DNA of 64,000 nt from Pseudanabaena sp. Chao 1811 (lineage in GTDB: Bacteria; Cyanobacteriota; Cyanobacteriia; Pseudanabaenales; Pseudanabaenaceae). Under the pieces are notes generated by a model. The model was given only the letters and a program-made list of their open reading frames with translations. It was not told where the DNA came from and ran no database searches. Below, in pieces: positions 27,071 through 34,975 of the stretch. The DNA lies in assembly GCF_027942295.1 (NCBI RefSeq), contig NZ_CP101416.1, positions 3,520,501 to 3,584,500 of the forward strand. Reading direction: 5' to 3'. The translations under genes were made by a program, and so were the position numbers. The stretch's first letter is position 1. Every line of letters starts with the position of its first letter.

Positions 27071-27095
27071 AGGTTTACCTTCACTAGAGTAATCA

Positions 27096-27389
27096 CTAAA
27101 TTGTTGCTGCATCTACTCCGTCATATTCGGTATGAGTGCCAATAAACTTGATAAACACAGTGCCAATATCATAGCGAATTGCCACAATTAGCCGATAGCT
27201 GTTGCCTTTGATATTAAAAACCACGCGATTATTGGCAATGATGCTGGCGTTACGATGATTAGCTTTTATATCGGCGGGACTTTGCCAATTGGCATGAGAG
27301 GCTTCGTAATACCAAGTTTTCAGAGCTTCTTCGGCATCTGGATGAGATTCCCAAAAGTCTCGCAATGTATTGCGGGATAGGATACGCAT
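27096..27389 (-). CDS. higB: HigB-type mRNA interferase toxin
   Basis: This 97-residue protein matches the HigB family: MRILSRNTLRDFWESHPDAEEALKTWY at the start, then SIIANNRVVFNIKGNSYRLIVAI and FIKFIGTHTEYD. HigB toxins of the RelE/ParE fold cleave mRNA at the ribosome. The toxin gene comes first in the operon and its stop is 25 bases before the antitoxin start. It begins an accessory stretch that runs to about 30.8 kb. Confidence 0.9.
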   Translation of the reverse strand: MRILSRNTLRDFWESHPDAEEALKTWYYEASHANWQSPADIKANHRNASIIANNRVVFNIKGNSYRLIVAIRYDIGTVFIKFIGTHTEYDGVDAATI

Positions 27390-27522
27390 TGTGTTTTTGA
27401 AATAGTTACCAGAATAGTCTGCAAATTTTTTTGATTATTTAATCATTGCAAGTTTTGTCATAAAGTCTCAGTTACAGCTAAAATTTGGTAAACTGAAAAT
27501 ACTAATTAGGGCTAGATGAGCT

Positions 27523-28146
27523 ATGACCCTTGCGATCGCACAAGTACAGCATCAACCTGTCAGCCTAGATGAGTTTATTGCCCGTTATGGTGGTGATAAT
27601 CGCTATGAGTTGATTGATGGAGAGATATTCGACTTGGAACCAACGGGGCAGCATGAAGAAGTTGCGGCTTTGATCACGGCAAAAATCTGTGTGCAGATTG
27701 ATCGATTAGGTTTGCCTTGGTTTGTGTTGCAAAGGGGTTTGTTTCGTCCCTCAAGTGCAAGTATGACGGCTTTTCGTCCTGATGTGATGGCTGTAGATCG
27801 GACGGAAGTTGCAAAAGAATCTCTCTGGCAAGAACAATCGATCATCTCAAGGGGTAGCTCAATCAAGTTTGTTGCAGAAGTTGTAAGTAGTAATTGGCAA
27901 AATGATTATGCGCGTAAGGTTGAGGATTACGCAGCTTTAGGTATTCCTGAATATTGGATTGCCGATTATTTAGGTTTGGGTGGGATTCGACATATTGGTA
28001 AGCCTAAGCAACCTACTCTTTCTGTTTGTACGTTGGTAGATGGGGAGTATGAAATTAATTTGTTCCGCGATAATGATGCGATCTTTTCGCCCACATTTCC
28101 ACATTTGAACTTAACTACTAAACAAGTTTTGAATGCAACTCCGTAA
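27523..28146 (+). CDS. Uma2-family endonuclease-fold protein (DUF820)
   Basis: This 207-residue protein has the PD-(D/E)XK-like pattern of Uma2: SLDEFIARYGGDNRYELIDGEIF, FRPDVMAV (Asp), KFVAEVVSSNW (Glu) and DYARKVEDYAALGIPEYWIADY (Lys, final Asp). The family is strongly expanded in cyanobacteria; nuclease activity is assumed from the fold and rarely shown. It stands alone on the plus strand, next to the HigBA pair but divergent from it. Confidence 0.9.
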   Translation: MTLAIAQVQHQPVSLDEFIARYGGDNRYELIDGEIFDLEPTGQHEEVAALITAKICVQIDRLGLPWFVLQRGLFRPSSASMTAFRPDVMAVDRTEVAKESLWQEQSIISRGSSIKFVAEVVSSNWQNDYARKVEDYAALGIPEYWIADYLGLGGIRHIGKPKQPTLSVCTLVDGEYEINLFRDNDAIFSPTFPHLNLTTKQVLNATP

Positions 28147-28314
28147 GCATAATATCTGAAACTTTGTATACTAGGGGCTGCAATTAAAAGTTGTCTAAAT
28201 AACAAGAAATATGATTATTTAAATTAGTTAAGTATCGAAATTTATTGTGATTATAAACGATTATAGATGTTATAATCTGATATTGTCATCTATATTTCAT
28301 CTTAATGTTTAATA

Positions 28315-29169
28315 ATGAGCGATAAGTCCCCCCTATTTGTAAGTTCGATGGAATTGATCGCACATGCAGTTGAGCTTTATCTGGCAAACAAACCTCGTAA
28401 ATTCAAATTTGTTATTCTACATCTTGCGAACTCTATCGAACTCATTCTAAAGGATTTGTTGCTTGACAAGGGTGAGAGTATTTATAAACATAAACAACAA
28501 CAAACGCTTGGTATTTGGGAATCATTTGATAAATTAGCCGATTACAATGTAATCATTCCAGAACGTCCTATTATTGAATTGCTTGTTGATGACCGAAATA
28601 CAATTCAACATAGATTTGGCTTTCCTGATGCAGAGAGTGTCTTCTATTACCTAGAATGTGTAATTACATTCTTCAAACGTCTATTAAAGGATGAATATGG
28701 TGTTGATTTGGCAGAAGTTCTAAAGTCTCATTTGTCACAAGATGATCTCGCATTTATTGGGCTTTCTCAGAAGCTTGCCGAAAATGAACATGCGCTAGAT
28801 CCGTTGTTTCAGATTTCACCTGAGTCCGCTTTACTTCATGCTTATAATTTAGTCGAAGAACGTGTGTTGCGGCTGACATTGAAGGCAGATGCTCCAGTTG
28901 ATCGTCAAACATTGATTGGATTGTCCCGTAAGCTTCCTTATCTTATCAAAAACCTTGAAATTAAAGGATATATTCCAAGGGAGACTGCACATGAATTCCA
29001 ATTCTTTCGCGACCTACGAAATCGTGCTGCCCATTCGGCTCATTTCAGAGGTGAAGACCAAGATGTTGATTGGGCTAAGGGATTAGAATTAGCTAAGAAG
29101 CTTCTCGAAAGTCTTGATCGTGCTATAACAGATGACTTTGACCCATCAGAGCCACAAGATGTTGAATAA
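28315..29169 (+). CDS. Protein with two HEPN-like domains
   Basis: This 284-residue, mostly helical protein has two HEPN-type active-site motifs: RNTIQH (Arg94-His99) and RNRAAH (Arg235-His240). Each has the Arg-Asn-x3-His form typical of HEPN ribonucleases and lies near the end of a helical bundle of about 120 residues. HEPN proteins act as RNases in toxin-antitoxin and antiviral systems. A tandem arrangement could form both halves of the active site in one chain. No MNT or other known antitoxin partner is adjacent; flanking genes are Uma2 and a GNAT. The domain call rests on motifs and helical character only. Confidence 0.65.
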   Translation: MSDKSPLFVSSMELIAHAVELYLANKPRKFKFVILHLANSIELILKDLLLDKGESIYKHKQQQTLGIWESFDKLADYNVIIPERPIIELLVDDRNTIQHRFGFPDAESVFYYLECVITFFKRLLKDEYGVDLAEVLKSHLSQDDLAFIGLSQKLAENEHALDPLFQISPESALLHAYNLVEERVLRLTLKADAPVDRQTLIGLSRKLPYLIKNLEIKGYIPRETAHEFQFFRDLRNRAAHSAHFRGEDQDVDWAKGLELAKKLLESLDRAITDDFDPSEPQDVE

Positions 29170-29225
29170 CAAATCTTTTGGCTCTGAAGAGAGCCTTGCT
29201 TGGTTTAATGATATTTTAGTGTTTT

Positions 29226-29642
29226 ATGTATAAAAACATTGATATTCTCACTGATGAGCAAGCAACACAACTTTATGAGCTTTATCAGCATGAGTGGTGG
29301 ACGAAAGGAAGAACATTAGATGATGTTCATAAGATGTTAATTAACTCCGATTATATATTCGGAATTTGTGAATCTCATGCTCAGAAACTTGTAGCATTTG
29401 CGCGTGTTGTTAGCGATCGCACCTATAGAGCGATCGTCTATGATGTCATTGTGGCAGCAGATTATCGCCATCAAGGGTTAGGTTCATTACTTATTGAGCA
29501 AATTGTGTCACATCCCGAAATATCACAGCTTGAGTGTATTCAACTATTTTGCTTGCCAGAGATGATACCTTTTTATCAAAAATTTGGGTTTGCCAAACCT
29601 GAGACATCTTTGTTAGTGCGCCAAAGAGTAGAAAAAAGTTAA
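29226..29642 (+). CDS. GNAT-family N-acetyltransferase
   Basis: This 138-residue protein has the acetyl-CoA binding motif AIVYDVIVAADYRHQGLGSLLIEQIV (R-x-x-G-x-G/A form: RHQGLG) and a C-terminal MIPFYQKFGFAKPE, the usual GNAT ending. The substrate is unknown. It could be a free-standing enzyme or a stress gene within the toxin-antitoxin stretch; no adjacent ribbon-helix-helix antitoxin marks it as a TacT-type toxin. Confidence 0.9.
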   Translation: MYKNIDILTDEQATQLYELYQHEWWTKGRTLDDVHKMLINSDYIFGICESHAQKLVAFARVVSDRTYRAIVYDVIVAADYRHQGLGSLLIEQIVSHPEISQLECIQLFCLPEMIPFYQKFGFAKPETSLLVRQRVEKS

Positions 29643-29760
29643 CCTGTTTTTTTGATTACTTATCGCTTTTGCTCTTCCTAATAATCTCTTTTTAGATCGA
29701 GTTGAGTTTGCAAATTTAAATCTTTCTTCGTAACTTTAATCAAATTAAGAAAAGACAACT

Positions 29761-30033
29761 ATGCTGCCCACAACAACTTTTCAAAATATAGAAAAAAGCT
29801 TAAAGCAACTACCTGATTATTTACAAATTGAGGTACTGCATTATATTGAATTTCTTAAGAGTAACTATGTAAAGCAAATTGATAGTAAAACTCAATCTCT
29901 TGATCAAGCCAGTATAGAAGCTCTGGAAGATAAAAAAGTTAAAAAGCGTGATGGATTTGGTATTTGGCAAGGTCAAATCACAATGTCAGAAGATTTTGAT
30001 GTGTCAATGGAAGAACTTGAGGAGTATATGTAA
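29761..30033 (+). CDS. vapB: VapB-like antitoxin (DUF2281)
   Basis: This 90-residue protein has LKQLPDYLQIEVLHYIEFL near the N-terminus and DGFGIWQGQITMSEDFDVSMEELEEYM at the C-terminus, the two halves of the DUF2281 pattern: a dimerising helix pair, then a tail that inserts into a PIN toxin. It is followed after 2 bases by a PIN-domain gene, the normal vapBC arrangement. Confidence 0.88.
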   Translation: MLPTTTFQNIEKSLKQLPDYLQIEVLHYIEFLKSNYVKQIDSKTQSLDQASIEALEDKKVKKRDGFGIWQGQITMSEDFDVSMEELEEYM

Positions 30034-30035
30034 AT

Positions 30036-30422
30036 ATGAATGTACTGTTAGATACACATACATTCATTTGGTATATTGAAGGCAATTTAAGCCTGACAGA
30101 AAAAGCTAAAGATACTATTGAATTTTCTGCGGATAATGTCTATTTGAGCATCATTAGCCTTTGGGAAATTGCAATTAAAACAGGCAAAAATAAGCTGACT
30201 ATGCAAAATGAATATGATGATTTGTTAGACGTTCTAAATTCATTGAATATTGAGATTTTACCAATTATCTTTGCCGATACCCAAATCTATAAAAATTTAC
30301 CTTTGCATCATGGCGATCCCTTTGATCGCATGATAATTTCTCAAGCAATAAATAACAACTTAACGATTATCGGCTGCGATCGCGCTTTTAATGATTATTC
30401 AGTACAAATGCTGTGGCAATGA
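30036..30422 (+). CDS. vapC: VapC toxin (PIN domain ribonuclease)
   Basis: This 128-residue PIN-domain protein has acidic residues in VLLDTHTFIWYI (Asp6), SLWEIAIK (Glu) and HHGDPFDRMIISQAI (Asp pair), then TIIGCDRAF. VapC toxins cleave tRNA or rRNA with bound magnesium until VapB blocks them. The 3' end overlaps the next gene (ATGA), so this toxin-antitoxin pair has a third, translationally coupled member. Confidence 0.93.
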   Translation: MNVLLDTHTFIWYIEGNLSLTEKAKDTIEFSADNVYLSIISLWEIAIKTGKNKLTMQNEYDDLLDVLNSLNIEILPIIFADTQIYKNLPLHHGDPFDRMIISQAINNNLTIIGCDRAFNDYSVQMLWQ

Positions 30423-30820
30423 ATCAGTCTTTATTTGATGAAGATTATATACTTTGGGTTCAGGAAAATGTCGCCAAGCTTAAAGCCAAGGATTTTGAAA
30501 ATCTGGACTTAGACAACCTGATTGAAGAATTTGAAAGCTTGATCTATATCCTCAAAAGAGATTTAGATGACGATCTGAAAAATCTGCTCGTAAATATGCT
30601 CAAACGGCTATATGTCCCCTTACCCAATCAATTTGAGAGATGGCTAAGCGACATTAGCTTTTATCGATGCGGTATTGAGCTTATTTTTAGAGATGCCCCT
30701 AGCTTAAAAGAAAATTGGGATGAAAGATTTGACTTTAACTACTCATCTGCACTCTACGCTCTAACTGCTGACTATCCAGATACGAATTTTCCTGAAACAT
30801 GGGAATTTGAGAGATATTGA
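30419..30820 (+). CDS. DUF29 protein coupled to vapBC
   Basis: The protein is about 133 residues: FDEDYILWVQENVAKLKAKDFENLDLDNLIEEFESL at the start, then a helix with LKNLLVNMLKRLY. This is the DUF29 pattern, a cyanobacteria-rich family of unknown function. The ATG at 30419 shares bases with the vapC stop (ATGA); a GTG at 30413 is a weaker alternative. The coupling implies co-production with the VapBC pair, so it may modulate the toxin or antitoxin; that is inference. Confidence 0.85.
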   Translation: MNQSLFDEDYILWVQENVAKLKAKDFENLDLDNLIEEFESLIYILKRDLDDDLKNLLVNMLKRLYVPLPNQFERWLSDISFYRCGIELIFRDAPSLKENWDERFDFNYSSALYALTADYPDTNFPETWEFERY

Positions 30821-30864
30821 GACAATTTTGAATAAAAGATTTTGGCAATAGCGATCGCAAAATT

Positions 30865-31905
30865 ATGTACCAGTTCTCCAATAAACGCAGATTAAAATTC
30901 CAGATTATTAGTAAACCAGCATTAATTCGTCTAGCTATATTCTTCGGGATTTTACTAATTCTCAGTGCATGGGGATGGTTCACCATGTTTGCGATGCCAG
31001 CACAAAGTTACAGAGGTCAATTTACAACTTTAAATAATGAAGAAATAGCATTGCAAGCTTTGCTAAAACAGGACATTCAAAAAATCGCCTCGGAAATTGG
31101 AGCTAGAAACTCTGGACAATATACAAAGCTAAATGCTACTAAAGCTTTTCTTGAAGAAGCTTTTACTAAAGCAGGTTATAAGCCAAAATTACTTGAGTAC
31201 AAAATTCGGGGCAAATCATACTACAACTTAGAAGTTGAAAAAATAGGAACCGATAAGCCTCAAGAAATTGTGGTAGTGGGCGGTCATTATGACACCGCTT
31301 TTAGTAGTCATGGTGCTAATGACAATGCTACAGGCGCAGCAGCAACCCTAGAGCTAGCGAGAATATTTGCCACAAAACCCACAAAGAGAACTATTCGTTT
31401 TGTGGAATTTACTAATGAAGAACCACCCTATTTCTGGACAAAGGACATGGGAAGTTTAGTGTATGCCAAACAATCACACCAGCAAGGCGAAAATATTGTG
31501 GCAATGTTGAGCCTAGAGACGATGGGATACTTTTCAGATATTGAGAAAAGCCAGAAATATCCTTTTCCTATCGGCTTACTTTATCCAAACCAAGGGAATT
31601 TCATTGGTTTTATTGGCAATATCCAATCTGGAGATTTGGTGCGAAAAGCGATCGCCTCTTTTCGTAATCATGCCCAATTCCCCTCTGAAGGCGCTTCTTT
31701 ACCCAATTGGATACCTGGAATTGGTTGGTCAGATCATTGGTCTTTTTGGCAACAGGGATATCCTGCAATCATGGTTACAGACACTGCTACTTACCGCTAC
31801 CCGCATTACCATACAGAACAAGATACTTTTGACAAAATTAATTTTGATAAGTTTACAAGAGTTGTAACTGGCTTAACCGAAGTTATATCTGACCTAGCAA
31901 ATTAG
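30865..31905 (+). CDS. M28-family zinc aminopeptidase, membrane-anchored
   Basis: This 346-residue protein has an N-terminal transmembrane helix (about 20-42, RLAIFFGILLILSAWGWFTMF). The M28 motifs follow: VVGGHYDTAFSS (zinc His, Asp), GANDNATGAAATLELARIF (bridging Asp), FVEFTNEEPPYFW (catalytic Glu pair), SLETMGYFSD, and the last zinc His in YPHYHTEQDTFDKI. It should cleave N-terminal amino acids from peptides on the periplasmic side. The spacing from the DUF29 gene (44 bases) allows read-through, but the role looks unrelated. Confidence 0.92.
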   Translation: MYQFSNKRRLKFQIISKPALIRLAIFFGILLILSAWGWFTMFAMPAQSYRGQFTTLNNEEIALQALLKQDIQKIASEIGARNSGQYTKLNATKAFLEEAFTKAGYKPKLLEYKIRGKSYYNLEVEKIGTDKPQEIVVVGGHYDTAFSSHGANDNATGAAATLELARIFATKPTKRTIRFVEFTNEEPPYFWTKDMGSLVYAKQSHQQGENIVAMLSLETMGYFSDIEKSQKYPFPIGLLYPNQGNFIGFIGNIQSGDLVRKAIASFRNHAQFPSEGASLPNWIPGIGWSDHWSFWQQGYPAIMVTDTATYRYPHYHTEQDTFDKINFDKFTRVVTGLTEVISDLAN

Positions 31906-31959
31906 ATTGTGGATGAACTCTATCCGCAATCACCTGTAACCACCTAGCATTAATTATTT

Positions 31960-32562
31960 ATGACACTGACAAGTATTTCTAAAGAACTCTCAACTCTCGC
32001 GTCATGGATGTCAGGAGAATTTAGCAACCGTGAACAATCGCTAGATCAACCTGTTTGGTTTGTGAATTTAGTTTGGTGGCAGCGTCCCATCCGATTTAAC
32101 GTTTTGGGCAGCATTGCTATCTTTGCTGAACAAGCCAATGCCCTGATCCTCGATCGCCCCTATCGTCAGCGTATTTTGCAATTTGTGGAAAATGACGGCA
32201 AAATTCAAGTGAAATATTGGGGATTTAAAGATCCTGTGGCATGGACTGGGGCTGGACGCGATCGTGATCGGCTTAATCAGATCACGATTAATGATATTGA
32301 ACCCCTCGCTGGTTGTTTACTAGATATCTCATTTGCCAATGGTCGCTACAAAGCCGAAATGCCCAAGGAGGCAAAATGTTGTTTTCAATATTTAAACGAA
32401 TCGCGTCAAGTTGTCTTAGGCTTTGAGGTTAGCGCTGATGAATTTTGGAGTGGCGATCGCGGAGTCGAGCCTGAAACAGGCACAGCCATCTGGGGCGCAA
32501 TCATGGACTTTTATAAATTTAAAAAAATCCATGATTTTAGTCCTGAAATTACCCATCACTAA
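31960..32562 (+). CDS. cpcT: CpcT/CpeT-family phycobiliprotein bilin lyase
   Basis: This 200-residue protein shows the CpcT/CpeT pattern: LASWMSGEFSNREQS, FAEQANALILDRPYRQRIL, GFKDPVAWTGAGRDRDRLNQI, LAGCLLDISF and EFWSGDRGVEPETGTAIWG. Members attach phycocyanobilin (CpcT) or phycoerythrobilin (CpeT) to a beta-subunit cysteine of phycobiliproteins. Which bilin and site cannot be decided here; no phycobiliprotein genes lie in this window. The symbol is a family label. Confidence 0.85.
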   Translation: MTLTSISKELSTLASWMSGEFSNREQSLDQPVWFVNLVWWQRPIRFNVLGSIAIFAEQANALILDRPYRQRILQFVENDGKIQVKYWGFKDPVAWTGAGRDRDRLNQITINDIEPLAGCLLDISFANGRYKAEMPKEAKCCFQYLNESRQVVLGFEVSADEFWSGDRGVEPETGTAIWGAIMDFYKFKKIHDFSPEITHH

Positions 32563-32593
32563 TGCTATAGCAATGAAAGAGATAGCTAGAGAA

Positions 32594-32630
32594 GATATGA
32601 ATGGCAGCGCTTCGCGCCGCCATTCATATC
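32594..32630. terminator. Hairpin after the CpcT gene
   Basis: GATATGAATGGC pairs with GCCATTCATATC around a GC-rich loop (AGCGCTTCGCGCC). No T-run follows, so termination is uncertain. It lies 32 bases after the cpcT stop. Confidence 0.5.
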
Positions 32631-32730
32631 TAACTGGTTTTGGGGCATCATTAGCAATGACCGTACTTACCGAACCGCGACGATTAGTGACATAATATAC
32701 GGGAAAACTTAGAACAAGACTGATACTGCT

Positions 32731-33069
32731 ATGTCAGACGGAAAAGGATTTGGCTTTGGTTTAGGCAAAATGAAAGAAGCCTTCCAAAAAGCGCAACAAA
32801 TTCAAGAAGGCGCTAAAAAACTACAAGAAGAATTAGATCAACTACGTCTAACTGGCGAATCGGGCGGCGGCTTAGTCAAAGTAACCCTAAGTGGCAACCA
32901 AGAACCCCAAAGTGTAGAAATTGCCCCTGAAGCCTTGAATGAAGGTGCAGAAGTTTTATCAGACTTGGTACTTGCAGCACTAAAGGATGCTTACCAGCTC
33001 TCTACTGGTACTATGAAGCAAAAAATGGAAGACCTCACTGGTGGCTTAGGTTTACCCGCAGGTTTCTAA
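32731..33069 (+). CDS. ebfC: YbaB/EbfC nucleoid-associated protein
   Basis: This 112-residue protein has a helical start ([26 protein letters not shown]), then [23 protein letters not shown] and [28 protein letters not shown]. This is the complete YbaB/EbfC fold, a dimeric tweezer-shaped DNA-binding protein that shapes the nucleoid. It is followed by a terminator and then a short DUF3134 gene. Confidence 0.94.
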   Translation: MSDGKGFGFGLGKMKEAFQKAQQIQEGAKKLQEELDQLRLTGESGGGLVKVTLSGNQEPQSVEIAPEALNEGAEVLSDLVLAALKDAYQLSTGTMKQKMEDLTGGLGLPAGF

Positions 33070-33134
33070 ATAATTTCCAAATAAGTATGCCAAATATGCT
33101 TATTTTAATTAGTCAATAATTTTCTCAAATGATC

Positions 33135-33162
33135 AAATAAGGGCGCTGTGCGCCCTTATTTT
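33135..33162 (+). terminator. Terminator of ebfC
   Basis: AAATAAGGGCG pairs with CGCCCTTATTT around CTGTG and runs into TTTT. Confidence 0.85.
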
Positions 33163-33189
33163 GATTACTAACAATAGGTGTTTTGAAAT

Positions 33190-33432
33190 ATGAATAACCC
33201 CGCATTACGTGTACAGCGACGTAACGAACCAGCAGCATTGATCCCCACAAGACAACAAGCATCAATTCTTGATTGGCTTGAGTCCACTGGTCGTCTCATT
33301 GCTAGAGAAGGTACAGAGTCCAGCTTGAAGTTTGATGATGAAGCTGAAGAACTAAGCGAATTAATGCTTGGTGATGATGCTAGCTACATCGATGATGATG
33401 ATGATGATCTTGATGATGATGATGTTGACTAA
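33190..33432 (+). CDS. DUF3134 small acidic protein
   Basis: This 80-residue protein starts MNNPALRVQRRNEPAALIP and has SILDWLESTGRLIARE, the DUF3134 pattern, then ends in a run of aspartates. The family is small and cyanobacterial, with no known function. The stop codon overlaps the terminator hairpin. Confidence 0.88.
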   Translation: MNNPALRVQRRNEPAALIPTRQQASILDWLESTGRLIAREGTESSLKFDDEAEELSELMLGDDASYIDDDDDDLDDDDVD

Positions 33433-33456
33433 AAAATTGCCCTAGGGCAATTTTTT
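33431..33456 (+). terminator. Terminator of the DUF3134 gene
   Basis: AAAAAATTGCCC pairs perfectly with GGGCAATTTTTT around TA. It begins inside the stop codon, and the next gene's GAAGG ribosome site follows 5 bases on. Confidence 0.88.
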
Positions 33457-33467
33457 GGTGAAGGTTT

Positions 33468-33698
33468 ATGCCCAAGAAACAAAAATTTCCTCATTTAATT
33501 GGATCAAAATGGACTGCCATGCAGGAAACCTTCGGCTGGCGACATTTTGTCGTGGTCAATCGCAAAAACGAAGGGGATTTAGTTTTTGCAGAAATCAAAG
33601 CTGCCTGTGATGATTCGGTGAGATTTTGGCTCAATGCGAAATCACTAAAACGAGCATCACTATGGACACCTGGTTGGAAAACTTTAAATGAGATGTAA
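33468..33698 (+). CDS. TIGR02450-type Trp-rich small protein
   Basis: This 76-residue protein has the family layout: HLIGSKWTAMQETFGWRHFVVV, then a variable part, SVRFWLNAKSLKRASLWTPGWKTL. Four tryptophans fall at the conserved places. Function is unknown. GAAGG 6 bases before the ATG supports the start. It is convergent with the phosphotransacetylase-family gene and shares its terminator. Confidence 0.9.
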   Translation: MPKKQKFPHLIGSKWTAMQETFGWRHFVVVNRKNEGDLVFAEIKAACDDSVRFWLNAKSLKRASLWTPGWKTLNEM

Positions 33699-33727
33699 AA
33701 AAGCCTGCTCATGAGCAGGCTTTTTTA
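33696..33727. terminator. Bidirectional terminator
   Basis: AAAAAAGCCTGCTC/GAGCAGGCTTTTTT around AT. It serves both the TIGR02450 gene (plus) and the phosphotransacetylase-family gene (minus, ends at 33730). Confidence 0.92.
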
Positions 33728-33729
33728 GC

Positions 33730-34833
33730 TTAGAGGGTGGCATAAGCCTTAATATTCATCAGTTTTAAGAAGCGATCAAAATTAAAGTGTTTAGCCATCA
33801 TGTCGCAAATGCTTGTGACCTTCACTCCTTCATGGAGACGGACTTGACCTAGACAGCTCTCAATAATACTCACAGTGCTGAGGGTATCTTTATTCACAGC
33901 GAGAACAGGTACACCTAGTTCCATCGCTTTATGGGCAACATCATCACTAATATAGGGGCGACCTGTGAGAATTAAACAATTGGTGGAGGTTTCTAAAGCC
34001 GCAAACTGAAGGTCAATGCGACTGCTACCTGTAATTACAGCTTTGTTATAGGACTTGCGAAAATAGCTTTGGGCAGAGTTAACATCCATTGCCCCAATTT
34101 TCAACTCTTCGACCATCACTTTGCTTAAATCAATATTTTCGGGACAGCTAAGGATGGTTGCGCCAAGTTGATCGATGAGTTCGGAAACACTGACGCTTCG
34201 CAAAGTACGATTTTCAGGCATGAGCGCAAATACAGGAATGCCTTGCTCTTCGAGGTAAGGATGCAGAATTTCGATCGCCGTTTCATACTGGTCATCAGGA
34301 ATATCATTGATTACCACACCCAAGAGGCGATCGCCAAAGCGATTTTTTGCCATCAAGATATGGTCAACAACTAGCAATGATCCAAACCGCATTACTAATA
34401 GAATTGGCGCATCTAAATTGTCTGCCATCTGTTCTAAGGACAACCCAAAAATCGTTCCTTCAGCAGTATTTGCAGGTGCTTCTAAAAGAACAAGATCGCC
34501 TTCAATAATTTTTTTGTATTCCTCCAGTTTGGTACTGTAATCAGCTTTATCTTCACCAGAGAGGCGACGCTGGAGGGCGGCGCGGTCAAGATTGAGGAGC
34601 GTGGGACGCAACAGTGACGATGGCAAATTTAGCGTTTGCTGAATGAAGTCCACATCAGCTTCGCCATGCTCTGCTGATTCGGGTAATTCTTTGGTCGTAA
34701 AGGTGCCAATTGGTTTACCGTAGCCAACTTTGTAACCCTTGGCTTGCAAATGATATGTTAAACCCAAAATAGTTGCTGATTTCCCACTACCTGCTCTGGT
34801 AGAACCAATCAACAAATGCTTAGCCTGTGGCAC
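33730..34833 (-). CDS. Phosphotransacetylase-family protein (BioD-like + DRTGG)
   Basis: The protein has 367 residues. The N-terminal 210 residues resemble a BioD/CobB-type P-loop domain (LIGSTRAGSGKSATILGL, YKVGYGKPIG, VLLEAPANTAEGTIFGLS). The rest is a DRTGG domain (MDVNSAQSYFRKSYNKAVITGSSRIDLQ). This pairing is seen in Pta N-terminal regions, but the phosphotransacetylase catalytic domain is absent, so the usual product name overstates the case; it is more likely a regulatory or nucleotide-binding protein. The GTG start at 34833 has AGAGGG 8 bases upstream. Confidence 0.82.
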   Translation of the reverse strand: MPQAKHLLIGSTRAGSGKSATILGLTYHLQAKGYKVGYGKPIGTFTTKELPESAEHGEADVDFIQQTLNLPSSLLRPTLLNLDRAALQRRLSGEDKADYSTKLEEYKKIIEGDLVLLEAPANTAEGTIFGLSLEQMADNLDAPILLVMRFGSLLVVDHILMAKNRFGDRLLGVVINDIPDDQYETAIEILHPYLEEQGIPVFALMPENRTLRSVSVSELIDQLGATILSCPENIDLSKVMVEELKIGAMDVNSAQSYFRKSYNKAVITGSSRIDLQFAALETSTNCLILTGRPYISDDVAHKAMELGVPVLAVNKDTLSTVSIIESCLGQVRLHEGVKVTSICDMMAKHFNFDRFLKLMNIKAYATL

Positions 34834-34975
34834 GTCTTGCCCTCTAAAAAATGATTACAAACTTTACAAGATTGTATTAAAGCCTACATCCTGTTTGGTT
34901 ATTGTAACTGATGGACTGTAACTGATCCTTTTTGTTCTGTGCTAATTGTGCATAGAAATGATGCAATTTATGCGA

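Noticed and set aside
32423-32695. 90-codon open frame overlapping the cpcT end
   Set aside because: It lies mostly out of frame within cpcT and then through a hairpin; the cpcT frame has clear family motifs.
33730-34833. Phosphate acetyltransferase enzyme
   Set aside because: Only the BioD-like and DRTGG regulatory portions are present; the catalytic phosphotransacetylase domain is missing.
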